Source: Mariprofundus sp. UBA1536 (GTDB lineage: Bacteria; Pseudomonadota; Zetaproteobacteria; Mariprofundales; Mariprofundaceae). From it: a stretch of 64,000 nucleotides of DNA. Every line of letters starts with the position of its first letter. The first letter of the stretch is position 1. Below are positions 26,700 to 35,333 of this stretch, piece after piece. Below the pieces are notes generated by a model. It was not told the origin of the DNA, made no database searches, and saw only the letters and a list, made by a program, of their open reading frames with translations. The position numbers and the translations under genes were made by a program. Location of the stretch: contig DCPU01000020.1 in the NCBI GenBank assembly GCA_002323245.1, positions 1 through 64,000 on the forward strand, read 5' to 3'.

Positions 26700-27590
26700 T
26701 TAACCCAGTAATAGACCGATAGCTAAGAGTAGCGGAGTGAGAATGGCGGCCACTACATTCGCCCATAAGTGTTGCGGTGCGATATCTGCAGCGGGCGAGA
26801 AATCCAAGGCGCTTTTAAGCGCAAGCAATGAAAAAAAAGCGGGAAGCAACGCGATAAGGCTTAAGCTTGGAATCGCCTGGAACATCACCAAGGCCAGAAT
26901 GATGGCGTAGGAAGCAGTCATAAATAAGCCATACACCAAGTTGCTAAAGGTTATGCCAAAAGTGATGGGGAATGTTTTGCGGCCTATGCTTTGATCGGCT
27001 TGGATATCGGGGTATTGGTTGAGTAAGAGTAGATTATTGTTGAGGAAAAATGGCACCAAGGTCAGCTGCCAAAGCAGAGGAGAATAGCTGCCCGTAAGCA
27101 TCAAATAGGTGCCGCCAATCATCAAAGGGCCAGTAGCAAAGCCGGGCGCGAGCAAACATAAAAGGGGGTGACGATTAATCCAACGTGTGTAGGTGATGAC
27201 CACTACGATGCCAGCTAAACCGATGGGCAAAATCGCCCAGTCGCTGACCTGAATAAAATAGATGCCGATAGCTACGGTTATCAGTAATGAAGCGACGCCA
27301 ATGAATAAGGTCTGCGGGGCAGTTTCTGGGCTGCTCGGCAAAGCACCGCTGCCGCCACTAAAAGGAGTTTTGACAGTGTTTAAATCCAAGCCACTTCTGA
27401 AATCATCGTATTCGTTGAGTGTGTTAACGCTGATATGCGCCATCAATGCACCGAGTAAAACCAGAGCGGTTATGGATAGTTCAACATGACCATGGGTGTT
27501 GTAGGCCAGAGCGGTACCAAGCAACACGCAGACGGGCGTGATAACCAAAAAAGAGGGGCGTAGTGTTTGGATTAAAGCTTGAATATTCAT
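26700..27590 (-). CDS. UbiA-family prenyltransferase (MenA-like)
   Basis: 296 aa with eight or nine membrane helices. The aspartate-rich prenyl-diphosphate motif is NEYDDFRSGLD (~residue 60), followed by TPFSGGSGALP, and the second Asp-rich loop is NQYPDIQADQSIGRKTFPI. The GGSG signature is typical of MenA-like 1,4-dihydroxy-2-naphthoate prenyltransferases, but no men genes are nearby, so the substrate is unproven. The start is ATG 27590 with AAAGG about 8 nt upstream; the frame extends further, to 27653. Confidence 0.8.
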   Translation of the reverse strand: MNIQALIQTLRPSFLVITPVCVLLGTALAYNTHGHVELSITALVLLGALMAHISVNTLNEYDDFRSGLDLNTVKTPFSGGSGALPSSPETAPQTLFIGVASLLITVAIGIYFIQVSDWAILPIGLAGIVVVITYTRWINRHPLLCLLAPGFATGPLMIGGTYLMLTGSYSPLLWQLTLVPFFLNNNLLLLNQYPDIQADQSIGRKTFPITFGITFSNLVYGLFMTASYAIILALVMFQAIPSLSLIALLPAFFSLLALKSALDFSPAADIAPQHLWANVVAAILTPLLLAIGLLLG

Positions 27591-27702
27591 GGGTAGACCT
27601 TTGATTCGTTTTACTTGCTTGCGGCTATGCGATGTCGTGATTGAAGCAAGCAAATGTCACGCCATGCTTGGCCATGAAGTGAGCAGATGAAGCGCTTTAA
27701 GG

Positions 27703-28149
27703 CTAGCTGCGTTGAATATTGGCTTGAAGTGGCGCGATGGTTTGAAGCAATTCCGCTTCGATAGTGCTGAGCCCAAGCCACGCAATTGCTTCTTTTAGGC
27801 GCTCACCGCGAAACACTTGGACCTCATCCTTCATAGGGTTTTCGATGCTGGATTGATACATACGTGAAAATGCAAAGCCCAAATCTGAAAACGACACAAG
27901 CGCCAATTTGCCGCCAGCAATGTCCCTAAAGGCTGCTTTTTGCATGACCAAACCCGATTGTAGCACAGTGTGCGCATCAGTATGAATACGCGCATTGTCA
28001 CAAATCACGCTTAATCCCATCATCGGTGTACCGTCATTGGGCAGCTGCAATAGACCCGAAATTAAGCTTTGTAGTTCTTCTGGCGGAACTTCGCCGTGAA
28101 TAATGTCCAATATCAGGTGATGCGCTGGCAAAATGTGATGGTCAATCAT
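27703..28149 (-). CDS. SpoIIAA/STAS-like hypothetical protein
   Basis: About 148 aa. Alternating strands and helices with the pattern ILDIIHGEVPPEELQSLI ... GLSVICDNARI ... VFRGERLKEAIAWLGL resemble the SpoIIAA-like/STAS small-domain family, which in many proteobacteria ends in a similar helix. I cannot name the gene. The start ATG 28149 has GGGAG upstream; an ATG at 28218 is in frame but lacks a site. The gene is divergent from the permease pair. Confidence 0.45.
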   Translation of the reverse strand: MIDHHILPAHHLILDIIHGEVPPEELQSLISGLLQLPNDGTPMMGLSVICDNARIHTDAHTVLQSGLVMQKAAFRDIAGGKLALVSFSDLGFAFSRMYQSSIENPMKDEVQVFRGERLKEAIAWLGLSTIEAELLQTIAPLQANIQRS

Positions 28150-28243
28150 GATGGCGCTCCCATGTTGTGATAACGCAGCTATCTTAGAAGGGTGCTTCCA
28201 TTGCGCAAGTGACATCAATCTGGCTGCAAGCTAACGTCTCGCC

Positions 28244-29167
28244 ATGCTTTTGCGCTTGAGTTTATTTCGGATTTTTGAATCCCTACCCACCATTTTGGGG
28301 GTGGTGACGCTTGTGTTCTTTTTGCTGCATCTGGTGCCGGGCGATCCTGTGGATGCTTTGCTTGGCGAAAATGCTATGGCCGCCGATAAAGAAGTGCTGC
28401 GCAAAAGCATGCATTTGGATCAGCCCCTGTGGAGCCAATACACCCAATATCTTGGTGGTATTGCGCAAGGCGATTGGGGCAAATCGATTATCAGCCAGCG
28501 CGATATTTGGGGTTTGATTACTGAGCGTTTGCCTGCCACGGCTTTGCTTGCAGGCAGTAGCTTGTTCTTAGCGCTACTTTTGGCCCTACCTTTGGGCGCT
28601 TTGGCTGCGCGCTTTGCAGGAAAAAGCCAAGACAAGGCGGCGATGACTTTTTCGCTTTTGGGCGTATCCATCCCCAATTTTTGGCTGGGGCCGATGCTGA
28701 TGTTGCTGTTTTCGGTGTTGCTGGGTTGGTTGCCCGTTTCAGGTATGGAAGCCTCGGGTTCTTTGGTGTTGCCAACGATTACCTTAGGCACAGCCCTAGC
28801 GGCAGTACTCTCACGCATGGCCAGAGCCAGTTGGCTGGATTCCATGCAAACCGATGCCATTCGCACCGCCAGAGCCATGGGGGTTTCTGAGCGTACCTTG
28901 TGGTGGAAACACAGCGCGCGTATGACGGCGATTCCTGTGGTGACCATGTTTGCCCTGCAAATGGGCGCGGTGCTGGGCGGGGCAGTGATTACTGAAACAG
29001 TGTTTGATTGGCCGGGGCTGGGTTTGCTTACGATTGAAGCGATACAGGGCCGCGATTATCCCCTGGTACAAGGCTGCGTATTATTGATTGCTTTGTTTTA
29101 TGTCAGCGCCAATTTATTGGCTGATTTGCTTAATCTTTGGCTAGACCCAAGGCAGAGAAGCCGCTGA
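28244..29167 (+). CDS. ABC transporter permease, DppB/OppB type
   Basis: 307 aa with six membrane helices. N-terminal LFRIFESLPTILGVVTLVFF and HLVPGDPVDALLGENA are the characteristic start of DppB/OppB/NikB permeases; the EAA loop is ARAMGVSERTLWWKHSARM. The family takes up di/oligopeptides, nickel or related ligands. The next gene (DppC type) starts within its stop codon. No binding protein or ATPase genes lie beside the pair, so the ligand is unknown. Confidence 0.88.
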   Translation: MLLRLSLFRIFESLPTILGVVTLVFFLLHLVPGDPVDALLGENAMAADKEVLRKSMHLDQPLWSQYTQYLGGIAQGDWGKSIISQRDIWGLITERLPATALLAGSSLFLALLLALPLGALAARFAGKSQDKAAMTFSLLGVSIPNFWLGPMLMLLFSVLLGWLPVSGMEASGSLVLPTITLGTALAAVLSRMARASWLDSMQTDAIRTARAMGVSERTLWWKHSARMTAIPVVTMFALQMGAVLGGAVITETVFDWPGLGLLTIEAIQGRDYPLVQGCVLLIALFYVSANLLADLLNLWLDPRQRSR

Positions 29168-29976
29168 TGTTTGTATTCAAAGCTATTCCAAAAAGTGTGT
29201 ATGTATGTTTGCTGCCGCCGCTGATGTGTGTGCTGGTGGCAGCGGTATTGTCGGTGGACAGCTATAGCGTTGATTTGCATCAGGTGTTAAGCGCAGCCAG
29301 CAGCGGCCATCTTTTGGGCACGGATGCTTTGGGTCGCGATATCTTGGCGCGTTTGGCTGAAGGTGTGGTGTTGTCATTTTCAGTTGCCATCAGTGTTATC
29401 AGCCTTTGTGCGGTGATTGGTATCAGCTTGGGCATGGTCTCTGCTTGGTTGGGTGGTTGGGTGGATAGTTTGTTGATGCGTTTTGTCGATATTGTGTTGT
29501 CATTCCCTGGCATTTTATTGGCGATTGCGCTGGCGGCGGTGCTTGGCCCTGGCGTGGATAAATTGATTATTGCTTTATCGGCAGTGGGTTGGGTGGGTTT
29601 TGCGCGCTTAACGCGCGCCCAAGTGATGTCACTGCGCCATGCCCAATATGTGGAAGCGGCTATCGCCAGCGGGCAAACCGCGCCTTATATCGCCTTCAAA
29701 CACTTGCTGCCCAATATCGCTGCGCCTTTATTAATTGAGGCCAGTTTTGGTTTGGCGGCAGTGATGATTGGCGAAGCGGGACTATCATTTTTGGGCATTG
29801 GTATTCAGCCTCCAGCCGCCTCTTTGGGTACCATGATTCGTGAAGGTTCGCAATTGATGTTGGTTGCACCCATGCAGGTGTTTTGGCCCGGTTTGATGCT
29901 ATTTTTGTTGGTGATGGCCGCTAATATCGGCGGGGATGCTTTGCGTGATTATTTGGATGTGCGCCGCAGTTCGTAG
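29167..29976 (+). CDS. ABC transporter permease, DppC/OppC type
   Basis: 269 aa from the ATG at 29167, which overlaps the upstream stop as TGATG. Six membrane helices. HLLGTDALGRDILARLAEGV and the EAA loop ASGQTAPYIAFKHLLPN are diagnostic of DppC/OppC/NikC permeases; GEAGLSFLGIGIQPP is also typical. It forms a heterodimer with the DppB-type partner. No OppA/D/F genes follow, so the remaining subunits must be elsewhere. Confidence 0.88.
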   Translation: MFVFKAIPKSVYVCLLPPLMCVLVAAVLSVDSYSVDLHQVLSAASSGHLLGTDALGRDILARLAEGVVLSFSVAISVISLCAVIGISLGMVSAWLGGWVDSLLMRFVDIVLSFPGILLAIALAAVLGPGVDKLIIALSAVGWVGFARLTRAQVMSLRHAQYVEAAIASGQTAPYIAFKHLLPNIAAPLLIEASFGLAAVMIGEAGLSFLGIGIQPPAASLGTMIREGSQLMLVAPMQVFWPGLMLFLLVMAANIGGDALRDYLDVRRSS

Positions 29977-30023
29977 ACATCTATGGGCACCTATTTTTCC
30001 GATTTATAAACTTTAGGCCAAAC

Positions 30024-30040
30024 TTGGCATGCTTTTCGCT
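30024..30040 (+). promoter_or_regulatory. Sigma-54-type promoter upstream of motA
   Basis: TTGGCATGCTTTTCGCT matches the -24/-12 consensus: GG at 30026-30027 and GC at 30038-30039 with the required 10 bases between. It lies 51 bases before the motA GTG, placing a transcription start near 30050. Sigma-54 control is common for flagellar middle genes. Only one such site was found in this gap. Confidence 0.55.
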
Positions 30041-30090
30041 TAACTCTTGATTGCCGCGTTTCGTTTACGCGTTTTTCAGGAGGAAGAGCT

Positions 30091-30849
30091 GTGGATATTG
30101 CAACTATTATCGGCATTGTGGTCGCTTTTGGTTTGGTGTTGTTTGCCATCGGCGATGCGGTTACAGGATTTATTGATACGGCCTCGATTGCCATCGTAAT
30201 CGGCGGCACATTTGGTGTGTTTTTGGTGGCATACCCCATGTCCAACGCTATTGGTGTGATTAAAATTATTCTGCGCACCATCCTTAACAAACCCGATTCG
30301 GGCAATGCCATTGTCACCCAATTGATTGAATTGGCGCAAATAGTGCGCAAAGAAGGAATTTTGGCGCTGGAAAGCAGGGTGGGTGACATCAAGCACCCGT
30401 TTATGTCCAAGGGTTTGCAAATGGCTATTGATGGCCAAGAACCTTCTGAAATTGAAAATATTCTCTACATGGAAATGGATAAAATTGGCGAACGGCATAT
30501 GCGAGGCGCCGATATGATGACGGCGCTGGGCACGTTTGCCCCGTCTATGGGTATGATTGGTACGCTTGTTGGTTTGGTGTTGATGCTTGCCAACATGGAA
30601 GACCCTTCCTCCATTGGCCCCTCTATGGCCGTGGCGCTATTAACCACCTTTTATGGCGCACTCATGGCCAACATCATCTTTTTGCCGATGGCTGCCAAAC
30701 TAAAAACACGAAGCAAAGAAGAATTGCTGGTGCACGAAGTGATTTTATCGGGCATCCAATCCTTGGTGGCAGGCGAGAATCCGCGTGTGATGGAACAAAA
30801 ACTTTTGGGTTATTTGCCGCCTAAAGATCGTAAGTCATCGTTCGATTAA
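30091..30849 (+). CDS. motA: Flagellar motor stator protein MotA/PomA
   Basis: 252 aa. Four membrane helices with a cytoplasmic loop between helices 2 and 3; TolQ/ExbB-like domain with GTFAPSMGMIGTLVGLVLML and the conserved Pro-rich helix 3/4 pair. Subtle features such as SIAIVIGGTFGV and IRKEG-like spacing resemble PomA. It forms the ion channel with MotB and presses on the rotor. The GTG start is preceded by AGGAGG at 30079-30084. First gene of motA-motB-motB-fliLMNOP. Confidence 0.93.
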   Translation: MDIATIIGIVVAFGLVLFAIGDAVTGFIDTASIAIVIGGTFGVFLVAYPMSNAIGVIKIILRTILNKPDSGNAIVTQLIELAQIVRKEGILALESRVGDIKHPFMSKGLQMAIDGQEPSEIENILYMEMDKIGERHMRGADMMTALGTFAPSMGMIGTLVGLVLMLANMEDPSSIGPSMAVALLTTFYGALMANIIFLPMAAKLKTRSKEELLVHEVILSGIQSLVAGENPRVMEQKLLGYLPPKDRKSSFD

Positions 30850-30863
30850 GCTGAGTCATAGTC

Positions 30864-31643
30864 ATGGCCAAACGTCAAAAGAAACCAGCTCCTGTCCCGC
30901 CCAATAAAGATCCTGGAGCGGCGCTGTTTCTGGAGTTAATGATGCAGATGCTGGCATTTTTTATTTTGCTGACGTCCATCGCGACGATTGTGGATGAGCG
31001 CAGGCTGGCAGCCATTGGCTCCTTGGCGGGCACATTTAGCCCATTACCAGATGGCGCCAATATTACCCAAGGTGATGGCCCCTCCATGCCTGCCCGAGAT
31101 ATTGTCGAAGGTCGTACTGCACCCAAGCGCACCGCCAAAGAATTGACAGACGTAGCCAAAGAGCTGGGTTTGGGCGATGCCGTCAGCGCATTGCCGCTAG
31201 ATCAAGACTCGGTGCGTGTGCGTTTTCCAGAAAACATTGCCTTTGCCACAGGCCATGTTGATATCTCAAAAAGTTTGTACCCATTGTTGGATAAATTGGC
31301 GGATATTTTTACCAAACCTGAGGTGACTGAAGTTCGTATTGAGGGTCATACCGACGATACGCCAACCCGTGGTTCCAAATATCCATCCAACTGGGAGCTC
31401 TCTGCTGCAAGAGCGATGAGTATGTTTCATGAGCTTGAAGAGCGCGGCGTGGCCAAAGGGCGCATGGTAGTGGCCGGTATGGGTGATAAGCACCCTGTTG
31501 AAGGGCAGCCTGCACTAAGCCGGCGCGTTGAAATTGTGTTGCAATTTAGACCAGTGACGGCAACCCCAGAGGTTCAAGATAATAAAGTCTCACTAGAGCC
31601 GGCACAGCGCCGTTTGACAGCGCCGCCGAGCAAGAGTTTTTAA
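30864..31643 (+). CDS. MotB-like stator protein, copy 1 (Glu in place of the ion-binding Asp)
   Basis: 259 aa. Short basic N-terminus, a single membrane helix (LELMMQMLAFFILLTSIAT), a plug/linker, and a C-terminal OmpA-like peptidoglycan-binding domain (VRIEGHTDDTPT, NWELSAARAMSMFHELEE, SRRVEIVLQF). At residue 24, the position of the essential Asp of MotB, it has Glu (FLELMM). The second copy downstream has Asp at the same position. Its stop and the next start overlap (TAATG). The pair may form a heterodimeric stator. Confidence 0.85.
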   Translation: MAKRQKKPAPVPPNKDPGAALFLELMMQMLAFFILLTSIATIVDERRLAAIGSLAGTFSPLPDGANITQGDGPSMPARDIVEGRTAPKRTAKELTDVAKELGLGDAVSALPLDQDSVRVRFPENIAFATGHVDISKSLYPLLDKLADIFTKPEVTEVRIEGHTDDTPTRGSKYPSNWELSAARAMSMFHELEERGVAKGRMVVAGMGDKHPVEGQPALSRRVEIVLQFRPVTATPEVQDNKVSLEPAQRRLTAPPSKSF

Positions 31644-32338
31644 TGGCCAGAAAGAAGAAAATTGAACCCGAAGTGCTGCCAGATCCAGAAGCATGGATGA
31701 CCACCTTTGCTGATTTGATCAGTTTGATGCTGACCTTCTTTATTTTGTTGGTGTCGATGTCCACCTTGGATAAAACGGGCTTACAAGATATTTCTACCTA
31801 TTTCTCTTCGGCAGTATCGGTGCTCAACGCAGGTTCAGGCACTGAAATCAGCATCATTCGTCCGCTGGAATTGCAGCGTATTGCCACGCCGCGCGAGTTG
31901 ATGTTGGCGATGCGTCAAAATAGTAACGTTGTCTTAAAAACCAGCACCCTGGAACACCATGTGCGGGCGCTGATTGTGCAAAATAAAATGTATTTGCGCA
32001 TGGATGATGCCGCTCTTTTTGAAGCGGGCTCGGCGCAACTCAAAAGCCAGCATATTGAGGCCTTACGCCGCTTGGCCAAGATGTTAGCGACCTCGCCCGG
32101 ACTTATCAGTGTCAACGGTCATACCGATGATAGACCCGTGCTTGGGGCGCAATTTGCTGATGCTTGGCGCTTAAGCTTGGCGCGAGCGGCATCAGTCTTG
32201 CATATCCTCGAATCAGAAGGCGTAGCCGCCAATCGTTTGTCGTTGGCAGGATATGGGCCATCACGGCCAATTTCAACCGATGCAACGGTGATGGGCCGCG
32301 CCACCAACCGCCGCGTAGATATTGTGGTGTATCAGTAA
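31643..32338 (+). CDS. motB: MotB-like stator protein, copy 2 (canonical Asp)
   Basis: 231 aa. The membrane helix reads FADLISLMLTFFILLVSMST with Asp24 at the ion-binding position, then a linker and an OmpA-like C-terminal domain (ISVNGHTDDRPVLGAQFADA, NRLSLAGYGPSRPI, ATNRRVDIVVY). It anchors the stator to peptidoglycan. Translationally coupled to the upstream MotB-like gene and 28 bases upstream of fliL. Divergence from copy 1 is high, so this is not a recent duplication. Confidence 0.9.
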   Translation: MARKKKIEPEVLPDPEAWMTTFADLISLMLTFFILLVSMSTLDKTGLQDISTYFSSAVSVLNAGSGTEISIIRPLELQRIATPRELMLAMRQNSNVVLKTSTLEHHVRALIVQNKMYLRMDDAALFEAGSAQLKSQHIEALRRLAKMLATSPGLISVNGHTDDRPVLGAQFADAWRLSLARAASVLHILESEGVAANRLSLAGYGPSRPISTDATVMGRATNRRVDIVVYQ

Positions 32339-32366
32339 GTGAACAGTTTGAAAGGGAGTTTGAGTC

Positions 32367-32879
32367 ATGGCAGATAAAGAAGAAGTCGTTGAAAAGAAAT
32401 CAGGCGGATTATTACCTATTATCAATTTGGTGCTTTTGATTTTGGTGCTGGGTGTGGGCGGCTTTATTGCCTGGAAAATGGTGCAAATGGAACAACCACC
32501 AGTTGTTGAACAAGGCGCAGCAGGTAGCCCCGCGGAAACAGAAATGCCAGTGCCAGATGAAGAAGATGAAAGCAAACCTCCAGTGTTTGTTGATATTGCC
32601 GATATTACCATCAACTTGGCTGATGCCGATGTGAGCCGCTTTTTGCGCGCCAAAATCAAATTGGAGCTGCGCAGCGAAGAATCCACGCCTGTGATTGAGC
32701 AATATATGGTGCAAATCAACGATATGGTCATCACCCTCTTATCGAGCAAAACCTTTGCTGAAATCCGCACCCCCCAGGGGAAATACGATTTAAAAGAAGA
32801 TTTGGTATATCGCATCAACCGTTTGGTGCCAGGTAAACCGATTAAAAATCTATACTTTACGGACTTTGTATCGCAATGA
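32367..32879 (+). CDS. fliL: Flagellar basal-body-associated protein FliL
   Basis: 170 aa. One N-terminal membrane helix (LLPIINLVLLILVLGVGGFI), an acidic Pro-rich linker, and a periplasmic SPFH-like domain typical of FliL (VDIADITINLADADVSRFLR; EIRTPQGKYDLKEDLVYRIN). It surrounds the stator and raises torque. Its position between motB and fliM is classical. The 3' end overlaps the fliM start by 4 bases. GGGAG precedes the ATG. Confidence 0.92.
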   Translation: MADKEEVVEKKSGGLLPIINLVLLILVLGVGGFIAWKMVQMEQPPVVEQGAAGSPAETEMPVPDEEDESKPPVFVDIADITINLADADVSRFLRAKIKLELRSEESTPVIEQYMVQINDMVITLLSSKTFAEIRTPQGKYDLKEDLVYRINRLVPGKPIKNLYFTDFVSQ

Positions 32880-33931
32880 GTGACGTGGCTGATTCAACGC
32901 CTGCGGCAGCAGGTGCAGCGACAGAAGCAGGGGGTACGACTGAGCCTATTTTAGCGCCCGAAGAAATCGAAGCGTTGATGCAAACACTGGCACCCAGTGA
33001 ACAGGCGCATGCCATGCTCGCGACGTTGCCGCCGATTGAGCAGCCCAAGGAAGTTGGCGAGTTTAAGTTTTCCGAAGAATCTGATAACGGCCCTGAGCGT
33101 TACCCGCTGTTTCAAAACTTGCAGCAGCGTGTTACTGAGGCGCTTAAGGAGCAGTGGTCGGAAGAGTTTCAGCGCGAAGTAGGATTGGTCGCTGATGGTA
33201 TAAAACCCAGAACTTATGAAGATATCCTAAAAGATGATGTGGAGATGCCACAAGTCTACTTTGTGTACGACGTCGAAGGTTTTGGCAAAATGATGGTGAC
33301 CTACGATTTGCAGCTGGTTGTTGCTTATGTGGATGCCATGCTCGGTGGTCAGGGCGAAAGCTTTAATGATGATGCCGAAGTGTTATCGCCTGTTGAAATG
33401 CGCTTATCTACACGTATCGCCGCATCGCTACAAAAGCTGCTGCAAGGTATGTGGGCGCCAGTGATGAGTATGCGTTATACCCTAGCTAAGATTGATGTTG
33501 ACGCGCAATTTCTGGCTGTGGCACCAAGCAGTGAGATTTGTTTTTCAGTGCAATTTCAAGTGCAAGTCTCAGATAAATTGCAAGGCAATATCAGTATGCA
33601 TTACCCGCGCACATTCCTTGAGCCCATTTTGGATAATTTGCGAGCAGCGATTTCTGAAGAGCCTGCAGCGATGGATGAGGAATGGGAGCGCGCCCTGCAT
33701 AAAAGCATGGAGCAAGTGCCGCTTACTGTGCGCCTTGAGCTGGGGCAGTGCACATTAAACATCAAACAATTCTTAGCTTTGCGCGCGGGTGATTTTTTGC
33801 CGCTGAGCAAAAGTGAAAATGAACCATCCACCCTTTGGGTCAGCAGCACGCCCATGTATCGGGCTATGCCAGGCAGCAAAGATGGCATGTTGGCTGCTGA
33901 GCTCACAGTGCATCTGGCGCAGGATGAATAG
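32876..33931 (+). CDS. fliM: Flagellar motor switch protein FliM
   Basis: 351 aa. Binds CheY-P and sets rotation direction. The middle CheC-like domain and C-terminal SpoA domain are evident (DLQLVVAYVDAMLGG; SPVEMRLSTRIAASLQK; VRLELGQCTLNIKQFLALRAGD). The N-terminal EN-x-L/I-x-x-CheY-binding motif of E. coli FliM is not obvious; an Ala/Thr-rich leader with LAPEEIEALMQTL is found instead, as in some non-enteric FliM proteins. Start overlaps fliL. Confidence 0.92.
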   Translation: MSDVADSTPAAAGAATEAGGTTEPILAPEEIEALMQTLAPSEQAHAMLATLPPIEQPKEVGEFKFSEESDNGPERYPLFQNLQQRVTEALKEQWSEEFQREVGLVADGIKPRTYEDILKDDVEMPQVYFVYDVEGFGKMMVTYDLQLVVAYVDAMLGGQGESFNDDAEVLSPVEMRLSTRIAASLQKLLQGMWAPVMSMRYTLAKIDVDAQFLAVAPSSEICFSVQFQVQVSDKLQGNISMHYPRTFLEPILDNLRAAISEEPAAMDEEWERALHKSMEQVPLTVRLELGQCTLNIKQFLALRAGDFLPLSKSENEPSTLWVSSTPMYRAMPGSKDGMLAAELTVHLAQDE

Positions 33932-33941
33932 GGAGTAAATC

Positions 33942-34280
33942 ATGAGTGATTCCAATCAAGAGCAACACATCAAAGATGCAGCCAGTGGCAAAGGGGATGG
34001 TAATCGCGGCACCCCCCAGCAAGTGAATATGGAAGCGATTATGCATGTGCCGCTGGATGTGAGCGTGGAGCTAGGGCGGGTGCAATTGCCGCTGCATGTG
34101 GTGGCCAGATTGCATAGGGGCATGGTGTTGGATTTGAAAAAAGAGGCCAATGCTGCCGTGGATATTCTGGCCAACGGCAGGGTTTTCGCGCGCGGAGAAG
34201 TGGTTTCTGCCGATGGAAAACTGGGCGTTCGTGTGATTGAAGTGGTGCCGCAAGGCGATCGCATTCAGAGCTTGTCGTAA
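33942..34280 (+). CDS. fliN: Flagellar motor switch protein FliN
   Basis: 112 aa. A single SpoA domain: VPLDVSVELGRVQLPLHVVA, LKKEANAAVDILANGRVFARGEVV, GVRVIEVV. Part of the C-ring with FliM and FliG. Starts 10 bases after fliM with GGGAG upstream. Length is typical for the family. Confidence 0.94.
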   Translation: MSDSNQEQHIKDAASGKGDGNRGTPQQVNMEAIMHVPLDVSVELGRVQLPLHVVARLHRGMVLDLKKEANAAVDILANGRVFARGEVVSADGKLGVRVIEVVPQGDRIQSLS

Positions 34281-34286
34281 ATCAAC

Positions 34287-34598
34287 ATGGGAGAAGCCAG
34301 CTTTGCCACCTTACTGATTCAGTCCATTGGCGCCTTGGCCTTGGTTTTGGCTATGTTTGCTGGTCTGGTTTGGTTTTTTCGTAAATTTCAGTTGCCAGTG
34401 AAAGCAGGTGTGGCAGGCCGCATGCAAGTGGTGCAACGGCTGCATTTGGATGGTAAAAATTCAGTGGTTGAAATTGCTTATGGCGACCAACATTTTTTAT
34501 TGGGTGTTGGCCAAGGCGGCATCCATAAGATTGCAGATATTGAGCAAAGCACAATCAAGACGACAATTCCCGAAAAAGTTGAGCAAAGCGATGTTTAG
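34287..34598 (+). CDS. fliO: Flagellar biosynthesis protein FliO
   Basis: 103 aa. One N-terminal membrane helix (SIGALALVLAMFAGLVWFF) and the FliO cytoplasmic domain (RMQVVQRLHLDGKNSVVEIA, QHFLLGVGQGGIHKI). It is a chaperone-like factor for FliP assembly. Position between fliN and fliP is the canonical one; its end overlaps the fliP start by 8 bases. Confidence 0.88.
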   Translation: MGEASFATLLIQSIGALALVLAMFAGLVWFFRKFQLPVKAGVAGRMQVVQRLHLDGKNSVVEIAYGDQHFLLGVGQGGIHKIADIEQSTIKTTIPEKVEQSDV

Positions 34599-35322
34599 AT
34601 GGTTGGCTTTGTTATTGTTGCTGATGTTGCCACAGCTGGCAGCAGCCGATGTGCCGACGTTATCCATCAGTTTGGGAGAATCTGAAGATCCGGATGCATG
34701 GTTTACCGGCCTAAAAATTCTTGCTGGCCTCACGGTGTTGGCATTAGCGCCATCCATTTTGGTGATGATGACCTCGTTTACGCGTATTTTGATTGTTTTT
34801 GCCTTTTTGCGCCAAGCATTGGGCACCCAGCAAAGCCCGCCGACTCAGATATTGGTCGGTTTATCTTTATTCATGACCATTTTTATCATGATGCCCGTTT
34901 GGGATAAGATTGATGCTGAAGCGCTTACGCCCTATTTGAATGAAGAGCTTAAGCAGGAAGCTGCCTTGGATAAAGCCATAGCACCGCTTCGTGATTTTAT
35001 GCTGCGCCAAACCCGCGAAGATGATTTGATTCTCTTTATCAACGCCGCAAATATGGAAAAGCCTGCATTAGCCACCGATACCCCGATGCATGTTTTGATT
35101 CCTTCTTTTGTGATTTCAGAGCTTCGCACAGCCTTTGAAATCGGCTTTTTAATCTATATTCCGTTTGTGGTGCTCGACCTGGTCGTTGCTTCAGTGTTGA
35201 TGAGTATGGGTATGATGATGCTACCACCCGTGATGATTTCGCTGCCGCTGAAAATCATTTTGTTTGTGCTTGTCGATGGCTGGCATTTGATTACGGCATC
35301 TTTGCTGCAAAGCTTTCATTAG
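34591..35322 (+). CDS. fliP: Flagellar export-gate protein FliP
   Basis: 243 aa from ATG 34591, which sits inside the last codons of fliO. A cleavable leader (FRWLALLLLLMLPQLAAAD) precedes four membrane helices. The signature LVMMTSFTRILIVFAFLRQALGTQQSPP is split here: ILVMMTSFTRIL then FLRQALGTQQSPPTQIL. The C-terminal SMGMMMLPPVMISLPLKIIL is also diagnostic. FliP5-FliQ4-FliR1 forms the export gate, so fliQ and fliR are expected next, but the operon ends here. Confidence 0.94.
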   Translation: MFRWLALLLLLMLPQLAAADVPTLSISLGESEDPDAWFTGLKILAGLTVLALAPSILVMMTSFTRILIVFAFLRQALGTQQSPPTQILVGLSLFMTIFIMMPVWDKIDAEALTPYLNEELKQEAALDKAIAPLRDFMLRQTREDDLILFINAANMEKPALATDTPMHVLIPSFVISELRTAFEIGFLIYIPFVVLDLVVASVLMSMGMMMLPPVMISLPLKIILFVLVDGWHLITASLLQSFH

Positions 35323-35333
35323 CCTTCGCAAAA

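Noticed and set aside
34408..34590. Longer N-terminus for FliP from ATG 34408
   Set aside because: It would be read out of frame inside fliO, and the signal-peptide-like start at 34591 is the normal FliP N-terminus.
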